Source of the DNA: an uncultured Dorea sp. | GTDB taxonomy: Bacteria > Bacillota > Clostridia > Lachnospirales > Lachnospiraceae | Assembly: GCA_910587575.1 (NCBI GenBank) | Contig: CAJULU010000085.1 | Location: 1-5,876, forward strand | DNA: 5,876 nt | Direction of reading: 5' to 3' | Shown here: one piece after another, positions 1 to 5,091 of the stretch | How the letters are laid out: each line of letters begins with the position of its first letter | How positions within the stretch are numbered: the stretch's first letter is position 1 | Translations under genes and position numbers: made by a program | The notes under the pieces: model-generated | Databases searched by the model: none | What the model was told of the DNA's origin: nothing | The model's input: only the letters and a program-made list of their open reading frames with translations

Positions 1-50
1 TTCTTACCAAAAAGGAGCCATTTTTTACCAAAAACACAAACTATTTTACA
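1..50. mobile_element. Probable terminal end of an IS21-like insertion sequence (rest outside window)
   Basis: The decamer TTACCAAAAA occurs at 4-13 and again at 25-34, a 21-bp period, and the segment finishes in ...TTTTACA at 50. Read from the other strand the tip is TGTAAAATAG. IS21-family elements are known for TG...CA tips and several short direct repeats near each end. The segment abuts the point where the LmbE-like reading frame stops early, as expected of an insertion junction. The transposase genes are not in the window and no target duplication can be tested, so the family is an inference. Confidence 0.5.
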
Positions 51-320
51 CTACCCAATGAACTGAACAAGTTGTAGATGCGGTACTGTGTTCATCTGAA
101 TATTGGGGAAATCTGCGCCATAAGCCCTCGACACTCCCATGATCTCAAATGCCTTTGCTTGATCCTCACTGAGCGTATTGCTCAAGTCTTTTCTTGCTCC
201 CGCACTACTCACCAAAGTAGCCACAGCAACTTTGTGCCCCTCATTAATCAACTTATGTATTGTTGCTCCTGCGCCAAGTACCTCATCGTCTGGGTGAGCG
301 ACTACATATAATATGTTCAT
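51..320 (-). pseudogene. PIG-L/LmbE-family de-N-acetylase, truncated to its N-terminal 89 residues
   Basis: The family consists of zinc-dependent hydrolases that remove acetyl groups from N-acetylglucosamine-type substrates, including glycan precursors, small thiols and antibiotic intermediates. The start MNILYVVAHPDDEVLGAGAT carries the hallmark AHPDDE zinc and catalytic motif at residues 8-13 and a Rossmann-like first strand. I chose the ATG at 318-320 because AGGAAGG lies about 9 nt upstream; a more distal ATG at 345-347 would put that site inside the coding region. The protein ends at residue 89 (TAG at 51-53), whereas family members are usually about 220-240 residues, so the second histidine zinc-ligand region is missing. 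The break coincides with an insertion-sequence-like edge. It is almost certainly inactive as an enzyme. The substrate cannot be told from the sequence. Confidence 0.85.
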
Positions 321-367
321 TTCCAGTTTCCTTCCTGCGATTTGCATTATTTCTGCTTCTTATCGAG

Positions 368-571
368 TTATAGTCTCTTCTTTATCAGTTCATCCAATGG
401 AGCGATACTCCCACGATTCACTTCGTCTATCGGTAACTATTTTCTCAACCTCTATGGGCGACATTCCCTTTCCTTTGTTGAATCCGATAGGATAGATGGA
501 ACATGATCTATCGCCATATCAGAAAGTACATGAAGTTTCTCTACTAATTTCCACAGTTCTTCAAATGACAT
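368..571 (-). pseudogene. Decayed small protein of about 67 codons, with two in-frame stops and a shifted middle segment
   Basis: Translation from the ATG at 571 gives MSFEELWKLVEKLHVLSDMA and continues to a TAG after about 39 codons. The protein-like sequence then continues in the +1 frame (SPIEVEKIVTD) and returns to the first frame as IDEVNRGSIAPLDELIKKRL, ending at the TAA at 368-370. The three pieces join into one plausible acidic helical protein, and start and end share a frame, so compensating indels or an insertion-deletion pair are likely. The start codon follows directly on the stop of the small ORF at 572-685, which suggests an old coupled pair. I do not recognise the family with certainty; small accessory ORFs of mobile elements are one possibility. 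Confidence 0.55.
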
Positions 572-685
572 TCATATACCATCTATTATGTCTCGCCCGA
601 ACCGCAGCGACCGAAATATCAGAGTGGTTATCTCCGGGGCTGATAAGTTATCAAACCGAAGTTCCAGGTCTACTTGAAATCCCAT
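572..685 (-). CDS. Small hypothetical ORF (37 aa), possibly a remnant
   Basis: From an ATG at 683-685 preceded by GTGGGATAACCAC (GGGA about 8 nt away), the frame encodes MGFQVDLELRFDNLSAPEIT followed by TLIFRSLRFGRDIIDGI. The predicted peptide has mixed charge and an amphipathic-helix look. The frame is open further upstream to about codon -22 with TTG and GTG candidates, so the real N-terminus may be longer. Its TGA is followed at once by the ATG of the pseudogene at 368-571, an arrangement typical of translational coupling. Because its partner is clearly decayed, this may be a relic too. No family is recognised and there is no evidence of function. Confidence 0.35.
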   Translation of the reverse strand: MGFQVDLELRFDNLSAPEITTLIFRSLRFGRDIIDGI

Positions 686-766
686 GTGGTTATCCCACAG
701 ACGATAAGATATCCTTCGAACATCTATCACCAAATTTATTATGCCCCAACTTTATTTAAACCTCTC

Positions 767-883
767 TCATCCTCTGGAAGCCTTGATTTTACTGGCCTCG
801 CAAGCATCGAGCAGCAAATCGCTTTTAGGACGGGCAGGACGCTAAGAGCTATCTTTTTTCATTTCCATCATTTTTGTCTTCAT
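767..883 (-). pseudogene. Possible broken small ORF (38 codons with one internal TAG)
   Basis: An ATG at 881-883, with GGAGAG upstream at a long spacing of about 11 nt, opens MKTKMMEMKKDSS, then a TAG at 842-844. The same frame continues RPARPKSDLLLDACEASKIK up to TGA at 767-769. The second half looks protein-like, and the piece at about 780-845 is richer in G+C than its surroundings. Other frames are also open across this piece on both strands, so the evidence is weak. It is listed because it lies in the same eroded stretch as the clearer pseudogene at 368-571. Confidence 0.22.
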
Positions 884-917
884 TACTCAGTCTACTCTCC
901 TAATCCAAAGTAGTACT

Positions 918-989
918 TTATAGTATTGCGCTATCCAGAGTTTCTCCTTCATCCGCACCAAATGCATACGCCGACATGCTTACATTCAA
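918..989 (-). other. Short reading frame resembling the tail of a signal peptide
   Basis: Thirteen bases downstream of the third NusG-like stop, a TTG (987-989, with GGGGG about 6 nt upstream) or an ATG (975-977) opens NVSMSAYAFGADEGETLDSA, which ends two residues later at TAA (918-920). The stretch SMSAYAFGA|DEGETLDS looks like the c-region and cleavage site of a Gram-positive signal peptide followed by an acidic mature start, but the positive n-region and hydrophobic core are absent. It may be the remnant of a secreted protein gene that once followed the antiterminator gene, or chance. Confidence 0.25.
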
Positions 990-1002
990 CTCATTCCCCC
1001 AC

Positions 1003-1533
1003 TTATTCTATCTTCTCTACCATCTCCACTCCTAAGTGTACCAACAATTGATTCCCCATAAACTCCACTTCCACAACCGCAATCCTCTTATGCAGATTCA
1101 CCTTCCTGATCTGCCCCTCCAGATCCGCCAAAGGACCAGAAAGAATCCTAATCTGATTCCCTTCGTCTACGGCAATCCTGGAAATCTCTACTTCCAGATT
1201 CCCGTTGCCGCCCGTTCCATTCCGGAGTTTTTCCAGCATCCGTACATCCTTCTCTGTCAATGATGTAAAATATTCCTCACATCTTCCAAGCAGCCTGGTC
1301 AATGCCGGAATCTGTTTCAATTCTTCATATAATAACCGAGGCTGTTCCGAGATCATGAATACATAACCCGGAAACAGCTTCTCCGTCACTTCCTGCCATG
1401 TCCCATGAAATTTTTTTCTCAGTCTGCGCACAGGTATAAAGCAGCTTTCCAGTATTTTATGGGAAATCATTTTTTCCACAAGAAAAACGATTCTATTTTC
1501 CTGTCCTGAGACTACCTGCATTACATACCACAT
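1003..1533 (-). CDS. loaP: NusG-like transcription antiterminator, LoaP type (paralogue C)
   Basis: LoaP proteins are specialised NusG paralogues that bind RNA polymerase and a leader RNA hairpin to prevent termination within particular long operons, often for polysaccharides or antibiotics. The NGN domain spans about residues 1-105, starting MWYVMQVVSGQEN and containing LFPGYVF at 53-59, the strand common to NusG and RfaH homologues. The KOW domain covers about 125-160 (IRILSGPLADLEGQIRKVNL, then HKRIAVVEV), and the end GVEMVEKIE matches the usual LoaP tail. I chose the ATG at 1531-1533, giving 176 aa, because it begins the conserved MWY strand and has GAGGACGGTGAAAG upstream. An in-frame ATG at 1630-1632 would add 33 unrelated residues and lacks a spaced ribosome binding site. 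It is the last intact gene before an eroded stretch, where its target operon would be expected. Confidence 0.85.
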   Translation of the reverse strand: MWYVMQVVSGQENRIVFLVEKMISHKILESCFIPVRRLRKKFHGTWQEVTEKLFPGYVFMISEQPRLLYEELKQIPALTRLLGRCEEYFTSLTEKDVRMLEKLRNGTGGNGNLEVEISRIAVDEGNQIRILSGPLADLEGQIRKVNLHKRIAVVEVEFMGNQLLVHLGVEMVEKIE

Positions 1534-1562
1534 ACTTTCACCGTCCTCAGATTGATCATTGA

Positions 1563-1718
1563 TTACGCACCTCTTCCTGACAGCTTGCAGTTTATTTTTG
1601 TCAGGATATGACGGCATGGCTTCGCCATCCATACCTGCATAAAATCAATTACACAGCCACAGTTATTATCTATATGTCTATCATTCATGCGCTCAAGTGC
1701 CAATGCTTCAAGAGTCAT
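1563..1718 (-). CDS. Possible small ORF (51 aa) between NusG-like genes B and C
   Basis: The ATG at 1716-1718 has AGGA 8 nt upstream. It opens MTLEALALERMNDRHIDNNC, followed by GCVIDFMQVWMAKPCRHILT and KINCKLSGRGA, ending with TAA at 1563-1565. It starts 45 nt after gene B and stops 29 nt before gene C, so it fits neatly into an operon. It has four cysteines and no membrane segment. The second half overlaps, in another frame, an N-terminal extension possible for gene C and also a hairpin, so the sequence could equally be structured leader RNA. No homologue is recognised. It is reported as a candidate only. Confidence 0.3.
   Translation of the reverse strand: MTLEALALERMNDRHIDNNCGCVIDFMQVWMAKPCRHILTKINCKLSGRGA
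1576..1605 (-). promoter_or_regulatory. Hairpin in the leader of NusG-like gene C
   Basis: Inverted arms CCTGACA (1576-1582) and TGTCAGG (1599-1605) enclose a 16-nt loop, ending 43 nt before the chosen start of gene C. No U-tract follows on the minus strand, so it is not a simple terminator. A second small stem, ATGGC-GAA-GCCAT, lies at 1616-1628. LoaP is known to recognise a hairpin in the leader of its target operons, so an autoregulatory or recruitment element is possible but unproven. Confidence 0.35.
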
Positions 1719-1763
1719 TCCTGATATCCTGTTTCAAAAGCCTTAAATTCATATACAAATTTG

Positions 1764-2294
1764 CTACACCGGGTCCCCGTCCAGCCGAATCCCAAACAAT
1801 ACATTCTCCCTCCGGTTGAACAAAGGCACCTCCGCCGTTACATACCGATGCCTAAGACGCTGCCTGGTAATCCGCCCAATATATGGTTTCAGAGCGTCTC
1901 TTGCACTTTGTACATGGCCTTGCTCATCTACCCGCACCGTTGACAGCCGCATATCATGTTCCAGGTCTTTGCCGCATACATGTTCCAGAAACTTAAGATC
2001 CTCATCCTCAATCGGTATGAGCTCTTCTGCCGGACTGCCTGTCAATTGTAGAAATCGTCTCGTCTTCTTAAGCTCTTTTGCCAGTTCTTGCGGTGAATCC
2101 GTACAGATGAAGAGGTATCCGGGGAACATGTCTTTTCTGCTAAGTAAGTAATCGGCCTGTGTACGGAATAACTGCTGCTTTTTCAGGATCCGGCATGCCT
2201 GCCACAGTGTATGGCTTAATTTCCCTACCATTAACTCTGCCGCTTCCAGTTCTTTACTCGGGATTGTGCGAAGCACATACCATTTTCTGTTCAT
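1764..2294 (-). CDS. NusG-like transcription elongation/antitermination factor (paralogue B)
   Basis: This 176-residue protein has the NGN plus KOW architecture of specialised NusG proteins. Its NGN domain starts KWYVLRTIPSKELEAAELM at residues 4-22 and has the diagnostic MFPGYLFI at 56-63. A linker with ELIPIEDEDLKFLEHVCGK (91-109) precedes a C-terminal KOW-like segment (about 125-172, YIGRITRQRLRHRYVTAEV). The linker closely matches the one in paralogue A (LIP...E..FL..CGK), so A and B look more closely related to each other than to C in this part. The ATG at 2292-2294 overlaps the TGA of A as ATGA, with GGAGAAGG just upstream, which implies translational coupling. The KOW part lacks the typical GPL.G.E..I..I.RHKR run of LoaP, so its RNA or partner specificity may differ. 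Confidence 0.78.
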   Translation of the reverse strand: MNRKWYVLRTIPSKELEAAELMVGKLSHTLWQACRILKKQQLFRTQADYLLSRKDMFPGYLFICTDSPQELAKELKKTRRFLQLTGSPAEELIPIEDEDLKFLEHVCGKDLEHDMRLSTVRVDEQGHVQSARDALKPYIGRITRQRLRHRYVTAEVPLFNRRENVLFGIRLDGDPV

Positions 2295-2791
2295 ATAACC
2301 TTCTCCATAATCTCCAATCCCGCTGGGAGCAGACCGGAGTCCCGCCGTGTAGTTGTCATAATCTGCGCTAACCGTTTGTGCCGGTCAATTTTGCAGATCC
2401 GGCTCTCCATCCCCTTCAGAGGTCCTTCCGTTATATGGGGCACTCCTTTGCAGATAACCCCTCTCGACATTTGCAGATGGTGTCCCTTTCCGCACAATAT
2501 TTTCAAGAACCTTTCTTCTTCCTTATCCATTGGAATCAGCCGATTCCCCCGTTTTGCAGTTATGCGGCATTTTTTAAGCTCCCCTAATAAAATGTTTTCA
2601 TCCTCACTATCCAGGAACACATACGCCGGAAATAAAAGCTTCCTCTCCAGATGCCATGCTCCCCTATACCGACGCAGCCAGTCATATGTGAAAACAAATA
2701 CGTTCTGAGCCGCATTGGAGGAAAGTGTGTTTTTACACAAGGCCAGCATTTTCTGCTCTTCGTGTTCCCGGCAGGTTAATAAATACCAGAT
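2291..2791 (-). CDS. NusG-like antiterminator, LoaP type (paralogue A), start codon abnormal (ATC)
   Basis: The domains are NGN (WYLLTCREHEEQKMLALCKN, then LLFPAYVFL at about 52-60) and a LoaP-like C-terminal part with MSRGVICKG, GPLKGMESRICKIDRHKRLA and the tail GLEIMEKVI. An ATG at 2747-2749 would remove the conserved first NGN strand. In this frame there is no ATG, GTG or TTG between that codon and the upstream stop at 2870-2872. The natural N-terminus is at 2789-2791, where ATC-TGG-TAT follows AAGGG with a 6-nt spacer. Paralogue C has ATG-TGG-TAT at the matching place. The start is therefore a rare AUC, a mutated ATG, or bypassed by a frameshift from an upstream leader ORF. Counted from the ATC the product is 166 aa, close to its 176-aa sisters. 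It is coupled by ATGA to paralogue B. Confidence 0.75.
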   Translation of the reverse strand: MWYLLTCREHEEQKMLALCKNTLSSNAAQNVFVFTYDWLRRYRGAWHLERKLLFPAYVFLDSEDENILLGELKKCRITAKRGNRLIPMDKEEERFLKILCGKGHHLQMSRGVICKGVPHITEGPLKGMESRICKIDRHKRLAQIMTTTRRDSGLLPAGLEIMEKVI

Positions 2792-2806
2792 TTCAATCCC
2801 TTCTTT

Positions 2807-2853
2807 CGTAGAGTAATCTACTCTGCGATTTTTTTTGCCGCAAAACCTGTCAT
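2807..2853 (-). promoter_or_regulatory. Leader of the NusG-like operon: mini-ORF, A8 tract and hairpin
   Basis: The ATG at 2851-2853 has AAGGA 8 nt upstream and encodes MTGFAAKKIAE, then TAG at 2818-2820. Codons GCA-AAA-AAA-ATC form an in-phase A-AAA-AAA slippery heptamer inside a run of eight A. It is followed three to four nt later by a stem (AGAGTA-GAT-TACTCT, extended by a CG/CG pair across one mismatch, 2807-2827) that contains the TAG. A -1 shift on the A run joins this ORF to the open frame of paralogue A. Whether the arrangement is regulatory or accidental cannot be settled from one sequence. Confidence 0.35.
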
Positions 2854-2917
2854 TAGGATCATCCTTATGCTATACTGAGACATACATCCATATATAATTC
2901 CATAAAGCAACGAGGTG

Positions 2918-2969
2918 CAGAGAAACAGAACGCTGGTGGAAGCAGCCCTCTGAACTGCCTCCCCCAGCG
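2918..2969 (-). terminator. Hairpin terminator after the DUF2804 gene, possibly bidirectional
   Basis: CGCTGG (2931-2936) pairs with CCAGCG (2964-2969), and the inner arms GGAAGCAG and CTGCCTCC extend the stem to about 15 bp with one mismatch, one G-T pair and a 9-nt loop. It begins just below the DUF2804 stop (2978-2980). On the minus strand it is followed by the T-rich TTCTGTTTCTCT, a weak U-tract. On the plus strand it is followed by TATTTTTTC, a better one, so it may also block antisense transcription. Confidence 0.65.
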
Positions 2970-2977
2970 TATTTTTT

Positions 2978-4003
2978 CTAATACCGGTTATGCACATCCT
3001 CTGCAAAACACATCAGATCCTTCACCTCAATTACCTTCCCGTCATCCAGCACCGCCCGGCCGCTCATCCGCCCGAATACCTGGTGCTGGTCCGTCTCAAT
3101 AATCACAGCCGCCGTCTTTGCCGCCCGGTCAAGCACCGGCACAAAATCCATCTCGAATCTTGCGTCACTGGACGTGAACTTCCACGGCTTCATATAATCC
3201 CCCTGAGGAATATGGAACGTCACATCATCCAGCTTATGCACTTTTCCGTCATAGATCAGCACATTCTCCGTGGCCGCCCGGGTATCCCCGAATCCATATC
3301 CGATATTAAAACCAAAGGGTTTCCCGTCCGCCATGCAGTTCCCCGATCCCCAGTACCAGCGGTTGTCATACGTCCAGACCCCCCGCCCCCAGTCCAGTGT
3401 CCCGAAATCTGTCTCCGGATGAAATGTATAAGTCTTCCCATCAAACCTCATACTCCCGCCAGCCGGCATACAGTTAATCTTCTGATTATAATAAAAGGCC
3501 GTCTTCTTCTCCTTCCATGGCGTTGCGATCACCATGGTATCCATCCGGGGCTGCCGAAGCGTAATGTTGCATTCCAGTTCTTTCCCCTGGTAGAAATTGC
3601 GGAACCTGCACAGAATCCTTCTTCTCCCCTCTTCTTTACGGAATTCGATATGCAGTCTCTTATCATGGTAAATGGTATCACCTTCCTCCGACGTAGACGG
3701 CATATGAAGCCTTCCCATGGGAAAAGGATTCAGAATGGTCTCCGTATGCTCCCATCCCTCCTTAAAATTCAGCAGCGACACAGACTGAAGACCGATATAT
3801 CCGTCATCGGACACAGTAAATGCCCCGGCAAACTCCTCATTCAGCACCAGATAATAATCCCACTCCTTAATCCGGAATGCCGGCGCCTTAATCATGGAAC
3901 GGTCATATTCCTGGACCATCTGCCTGGACCACCCAGGTTCCCTGAGGCTTCCGTCCTCCTTCAGTAAAGGCTGCCTGTCTGTCACTTCATGGTTTCTCAT
4001 CAT
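2978..4003 (-). CDS. DUF2804 family protein
   Basis: This 341-residue protein matches the DUF2804 family along its whole length. It begins with QPLLKEDGSLREPGWSR (11-27) and KEWDYY (46-51). The central signature is LDWGRGVWTYDNRWYWGSG (203-221), followed by GFNIGYGFGD (231-240), TEN.L.YDG..HKLDDV.F (245-263) and a C-terminal VHNRY. The many aromatic residues and alternating strands suggest a beta-rich, possibly lipocalin-like fold. There is no signal peptide or membrane segment, so it is probably cytoplasmic. The biochemical function of the family is not known to me. Start: ATG at 4001-4003 with GGAGAGGAGAAAGAC upstream. An alternative ATG follows at once (3998-4000), and a TTG further upstream would place the ribosome binding site inside the gene. 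It appears monocistronic, with its own promoter and terminator. Confidence 0.9.
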   Translation of the reverse strand: MMRNHEVTDRQPLLKEDGSLREPGWSRQMVQEYDRSMIKAPAFRIKEWDYYLVLNEEFAGAFTVSDDGYIGLQSVSLLNFKEGWEHTETILNPFPMGRLHMPSTSEEGDTIYHDKRLHIEFRKEEGRRRILCRFRNFYQGKELECNITLRQPRMDTMVIATPWKEKKTAFYYNQKINCMPAGGSMRFDGKTYTFHPETDFGTLDWGRGVWTYDNRWYWGSGNCMADGKPFGFNIGYGFGDTRAATENVLIYDGKVHKLDDVTFHIPQGDYMKPWKFTSSDARFEMDFVPVLDRAAKTAAVIIETDQHQVFGRMSGRAVLDDGKVIEVKDLMCFAEDVHNRY

Positions 4004-4081
4004 GTCTTTCTCCTCTCCTTCCCCCTCTTTATACAAGGGAAATTTTCAAACACACTCTGACATACTTCCAGTTCTTCTATA

Positions 4082-4110
4082 ATTGTAGCACAAAAAAGAA
4101 TCTGCAAACA
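4082..4110 (-). promoter_or_regulatory. Promoter of the DUF2804 gene
   Basis: On the minus strand TGTTTG (4105-4110) and TACAAT (4082-4087) are separated by 17 nt, and TGC directly before TACAAT makes an extended -10. The -35 is weak. Transcription would start near 4075 and leave a leader of about 70 nt. The site lies just downstream of the kinase terminator, as expected for an independent transcript. Confidence 0.55.
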
Positions 4111-4130
4111 GAATTTTCACAATATTTCCA

Positions 4131-4158
4131 AATGAAAAACAGCGGGGAATTTCCCCGC
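4131..4158 (-). terminator. Rho-independent terminator of the two-component operon
   Basis: GCGGGGA and TCCCCGC (within 4142-4158) form a perfect stem with a tight AT loop. On the minus strand TGTTTTTCATTT follows. It lies 82 nt beyond the kinase stop codon. Confidence 0.8.
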
Positions 4159-4191
4159 CCTGCAAATTGCAATATATTTTTCTTCTGGTAT

Positions 4192-4208
4192 TGAAATCAT
4201 TGATTTCA
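4192..4208. repeat. 17-bp palindrome, possible operator
   Basis: TGAAATCA-T-TGATTTCA is a perfect inverted repeat with 8-bp arms around one base. It lies between the kinase stop and its terminator, about 190 nt upstream of the DUF2804 start. No U-tract follows. It could bind a dimeric regulator or stabilise the 3' end of the mRNA; nothing identifies the binder. Confidence 0.35.
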
Positions 4209-4239
4209 GATTCGTCAATCTATCCATACATTTCTTAAT

Positions 4240-5091
4240 CTATATCACAACCTTCATACAGATATAATCCATTCCCTCTGCCTTCTCCATACCCACCACA
4301 ATATCCCCCCGATACCGTTCAATCAGCGTCTTTGCATTATACAGCCCAAGTCCGTGCCGTTCGGCATCCTTCTTGGTGGAATACCCTTTCTGAAAAAACT
4401 TCTGGATATTCTCAAGCTTCATCCCCTGCACCTGGTTTCTGATCTGAAACACCAGCCGGTCATCCTCTGAGTCCAGTTCCATAAATACCCGGTTCCGTTC
4501 CTTTGTACATGCTTCATAAGCGTTATCCACCAGCGTTCCCACAATCTCAATCAGATGGTGTTCTGAAATCCCGGATATAATCTCCAGACTCTTCACATCA
4601 ACGTCCGTCTTCACATAGGAAGGCGCACGGACAATCTTACTGTAAAGGAAGCCTGCCAGCACCTTGTCGCTGATCCTGAGAAGAGGCAGATATTTCCTGC
4701 TGTCGTCGTCCCGGATGACTTCCGCAATATAAGCAGACTGCCGGGCCACCAGCTCTTCATAATCACTCACCGTCAGATGCATATTCAGAATCGCATTGAC
4801 GTGGTTATCAAACTCATGCTGCTTGGCGCGGATCTCCTTCACCAGTTCTTCCAGAGGCCGGATATAGTGCTGGTAAAGCTTCAGTTCCGATTCCTTCTGC
4901 TGCATCAGAATATCATTCTTTCTCCAGTCAATAATTCCCCAGATCTCTACCACGGTAAGCAGTAGAAACATAATAAAAATCCGAAAATCAAATGTACCGC
5001 TCACCAGGAAATCCACAATCAGATAGACGGAAACCAGCATCGCAAGCACACAGAAGATCCGGTATAAAAATTTTTTCGCCCAGTTACCCAC
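4240..5091 (-). CDS. Short GHKL sensor histidine kinase, AgrC-like, with two membrane segments
   Basis: The kinase would autophosphorylate and pass phosphate to the overlapping LytTR regulator at the inner face of the membrane. Two hydrophobic segments (about residues 9-30 and 37-54) are followed by a coiled helix (60-90). The H-box is EIRAKQHEFDNHVNAI with His92 as probable phosphoacceptor. The N-box is IVGTLVDNAYEAC (Asn190), an F-box-like FFQKGYSTK lies at 232-240, and the G-box HGLGLYNAK at 246-254. This is the HPK10 pattern of AgrC and ComD. At 283 residues it is much shorter than typical AgrC proteins (about 430, six or seven membrane spans), so it lacks a large sensor domain and may sense membrane state or act with a partner. 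The start is GTG (5089-5091) with GGGAGG 7 nt upstream, overlapping the regulator stop by 8 bp. Confidence 0.9.
   Translation of the reverse strand: MGNWAKKFLYRIFCVLAMLVSVYLIVDFLVSGTFDFRIFIMFLLLTVVEIWGIIDWRKNDILMQQKESELKLYQHYIRPLEELVKEIRAKQHEFDNHVNAILNMHLTVSDYEELVARQSAYIAEVIRDDDSRKYLPLLRISDKVLAGFLYSKIVRAPSYVKTDVDVKSLEIISGISEHHLIEIVGTLVDNAYEACTKERNRVFMELDSEDDRLVFQIRNQVQGMKLENIQKFFQKGYSTKKDAERHGLGLYNAKTLIERYRGDIVVGMEKAEGMDYICMKVVI

Noticed and set aside
313..913. Several plus-strand frames of 60-87 codons across the eroded stretch
   Set aside because: They have no ribosome binding sites or family resemblance and run antisense to the reconstructable minus-strand pseudogene.
1534..1632. A 33-residue N-terminal extension of NusG-like paralogue C from the ATG at 1632
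   Set aside because: AGGT sits directly against that ATG with no spacing, the added residues resemble nothing in NusG proteins, and MWY at 1533 matches the family start.
2291..2749. Starting paralogue A at the ATG at 2749
   Set aside because: This deletes WYLLTCREHEEQK, the conserved first strand of the NGN domain, which is clearly present in frame upstream.
2854..2930. A sigma-A promoter for the NusG-like operon (TTGCTT with an AT-rich ATTATATATGG downstream)
   Set aside because: No -35/-10 pair with acceptable spacing could be fixed, so a promoter probably exists here but cannot be placed.
2818..3006. A 62-codon minus-strand frame with a hydrophobic segment after DUF2804
   Set aside because: It overlaps the end of DUF2804 and runs through the terminator hairpin, and its early start codons have no spaced ribosome binding site. 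Only its last 11 codons (from 2853) have a plausible start, and these are treated as a leader.
2990..3967. A 325-codon open frame on the plus strand
   Set aside because: It lies fully antisense to the well-supported DUF2804 gene, and its translation is His/Pro/Arg-rich low-complexity text with no recognisable domain.
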